A stretch of DNA of 24,235 nucleotides from Methanolobus sp. UBA118 (lineage in GTDB: Archaea > Halobacteriota > Methanosarcinia > Methanosarcinales > Methanosarcinaceae), in NCBI GenBank assembly GCA_002508635.1, contig DACO01000046.1, positions 1 through 24,235 of the forward strand, read 5' to 3'. The notes under the pieces are model-generated. The model saw only the letters and a list, made by a program, of their open reading frames with translations, made no database searches and was not told the origin of the DNA. The position numbers and the translations under genes are program-made. Below are positions 22,859 through 24,235 of this stretch, piece after piece. Within the stretch, counting starts at the first letter, position 1; each line of letters opens with the position of its first letter.

Positions 22859-24233
22859 AGTTGTCTTCTGGTCTGAAGACTGCAACTTCTGCCTTGTACT
22901 TCTCGAGACTCTCGCTCATGAAGGTGTCTGCCTCGTCGGTCATTGCGTCGAGTGACTTCTTTGCGTCTGCAAGTGCGTTCTGTTCGAACTTGGACATCAT
23001 GAGTTTCTTGGAGTCTGAATCGTTGAGTATGTCGACACAGGCGATTGCTGCGTTCTTTGCACGGAGGTACAGGTCGTCTCCGTCCTTTACGATTGACTCT
23101 GCAACCTTGTATGCGTTGTCGTATGCAAGGACATATCCCTGTGGGTCTCTGTACTTGTCAGAGAGTACGAGGATGTCACGGAGCATCTTTGCATTTCCGG
23201 TCTCTGTTGCTACGTTGAGCATTGCTGCATCGTAGTTAAGGGACTCTGACCAGCACTGTACGGTTGTACCACCGAATTCACCGTGGTATTCTACAGATTC
23301 GTTTGACCACAGGTCACAGCACTGCATGACAAGGTTACCCATTACGTCAGCGTGTGCGCATGTTGAGGTCTTTCCTTCCTGTGAGATTGGGCATCCTGTG
23401 ATTGCCTTTACGATTGTGTTCTCGTATCCACAGTCCTTACCTGGACCCTGGGCACCTGCTTCATATCCTGCGAGTGTCCTTGGTGCGGAGATTGCTCTTG
23501 CGATGATTGCAAGTGTGTGTGCAAGGTTCTTGTCGAGGAGACCACCGGCTATGAACATTGCGGTGTTTGCCTGTGCACAGTCTGTGTCACCAGCTGCAAT
23601 TCTGCCCTTCTTGTCTGCGATCTTCCTGATGTCTTCCCAGATCATGGTCATGTCCATTGAACCGAGGCAGCCAATTGCGTAGATAAGACCTGGTACGTCG
23701 TTCCTAAGAACTGCATAGTCAAGAATTTCCTTACCGCCCATTGTTTCGATGGACAGGAAGTCAGCACCTGCTTCTGCGACTGCTTCGAAGGACTCCATGA
23801 GCTTGTCGTACTTTGGACCGATCAGTGCAAGAAGGTCACGGTCTTCACGGATGTCACCAGGTGTGTGCCTGAGACCACATTTGATTCCGTATTCTTCGTG
23901 GTATTCTTCCAGGATTGTCTTCTGTACGTGAGCGACCTCTCCTCCCCAGTCAGGGTTGTTGGTCATCTGCTCTACGTGCTCTGTCTCAAGTGATACTGCT
24001 GGGAAACCGATCTGTACAGCTCTTGCCATAATGTCGGTTGTAAGTCTGCGGTATTCAGAAACGAGTTTCTCCTTGGAGACACCAGCTTCTGGTCTTGGTG
24101 CATAGTTAACTTCTGCTGTTACGTATCCTGCACCTACCTCTAATCCGAGTTCTGCCTTTACAGGGTAGACTGACTTACCGAAGATCATGTCGTCAGCAGC
24201 TTTGTATGCCATATCAGTGTATCTTTTAACCAT
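22848..24233 (-). CDS. mtaB: Methanol:corrinoid methyltransferase, zinc subunit
   Basis: Cleaves the C-O bond of methanol and moves the methyl group to the Co(I) corrinoid of MtaC, the first step of methanol methanogenesis, in the cytosol. The sequence matches MtaB throughout (YPVKAELGLEVGAGY, NYAPRPEAG, SNESVEYHGEFGGTTVQCW). The zinc ligands are intact: Glu163 in SIETMGGKE, Cys219 in GDTDCAQANTA and Cys268 in GPGKDCGYEN, one residue offset from the Methanosarcina barkeri Glu164, Cys220 and Cys269. At 461 residues it is full length; the ATG is only two bases from the window edge, so the promoter and the usual upstream mtaC lie outside. Codon use is strongly biased, as in mtaA, indicating high expression. 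Convergent with the HyuA-type gene. Confidence 0.97.
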   Translation of the reverse strand: MVKRYTDMAYKAADDMIFGKSVYPVKAELGLEVGAGYVTAEVNYAPRPEAGVSKEKLVSEYRRLTTDIMARAVQIGFPAVSLETEHVEQMTNNPDWGGEVAHVQKTILEEYHEEYGIKCGLRHTPGDIREDRDLLALIGPKYDKLMESFEAVAEAGADFLSIETMGGKEILDYAVLRNDVPGLIYAIGCLGSMDMTMIWEDIRKIADKKGRIAAGDTDCAQANTAMFIAGGLLDKNLAHTLAIIARAISAPRTLAGYEAGAQGPGKDCGYENTIVKAITGCPISQEGKTSTCAHADVMGNLVMQCCDLWSNESVEYHGEFGGTTVQCWSESLNYDAAMLNVATETGNAKMLRDILVLSDKYRDPQGYVLAYDNAYKVAESIVKDGDDLYLRAKNAAIACVDILNDSDSKKLMMSKFEQNALADAKKSLDAMTDEADTFMSESLEKYKAEVAVFRPEDNYKF

Positions 24234-24235
24234 TT

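Overview
The window reads as chromosome of a methylotrophic methanogenic archaeon of the Methanosarcinaceae (Methanolobus- or Methanococcoides-like; the genus cannot be fixed from sequence alone). The strongest evidence is a methanol:corrinoid methyltransferase (MtaB) and a methylcobamide:CoM methyltransferase (MtaA), together with archaeal deoxyhypusine synthase, a PGF-CTERM surface protein, an archaeal Lhr-type helicase and TATA-box promoters. I see no rRNA, tRNA, IS element or CRISPR array.

Layout. (1) 1-3732, plus strand: a polyphosphate block holding the C-terminal part of a CHAD protein, polyphosphate kinase Ppk1 and an exopolyphosphatase whose start overlaps the ppk stop. (2) 3935-6834, plus strand: a two-gene unit of a bacterial-actin-like ATPase that resembles MamK over its whole length and a 601-residue coiled-coil protein. 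(3) 6931-9612, minus strand: a two-module NosD-type beta-helix surface protein. (4) 10005-11653, minus strand: dys (deoxyhypusine synthase) followed by pyrF. (5) 11841-15004, minus strand: a small membrane protein, a 760-base gap with possible gene remnants, a YdeI/OmdA-family protein and a lipoprotein. (6) 15200-19301, plus strand: a small membrane protein, a COG1407-type metallophosphoesterase and an Lhr helicase in one operon. (7) 19576-24233: the methanol block, with mtaA and a HyuA-type (hydantoinase/oxoprolinase) ATPase on the plus strand and mtaB convergent on the minus strand. MtaB's partner mtaC is expected beyond the right edge.

How they fit together. CHAD, Ppk1 and Ppx would bind, make and degrade polyphosphate. 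The adjacent MamK-like actin and coiled-coil protein form a cytoskeleton-like pair; that they position polyphosphate granules is my inference from proximity only, and it is the most interesting idea in the window. MtaA and MtaB catalyse the last and first methyl transfers from methanol to CoM; the HyuA-type protein between them has no assigned role. A second recurring pattern is that several minus-strand genes carry their stop codon inside the hairpin that appears to be their own terminator.
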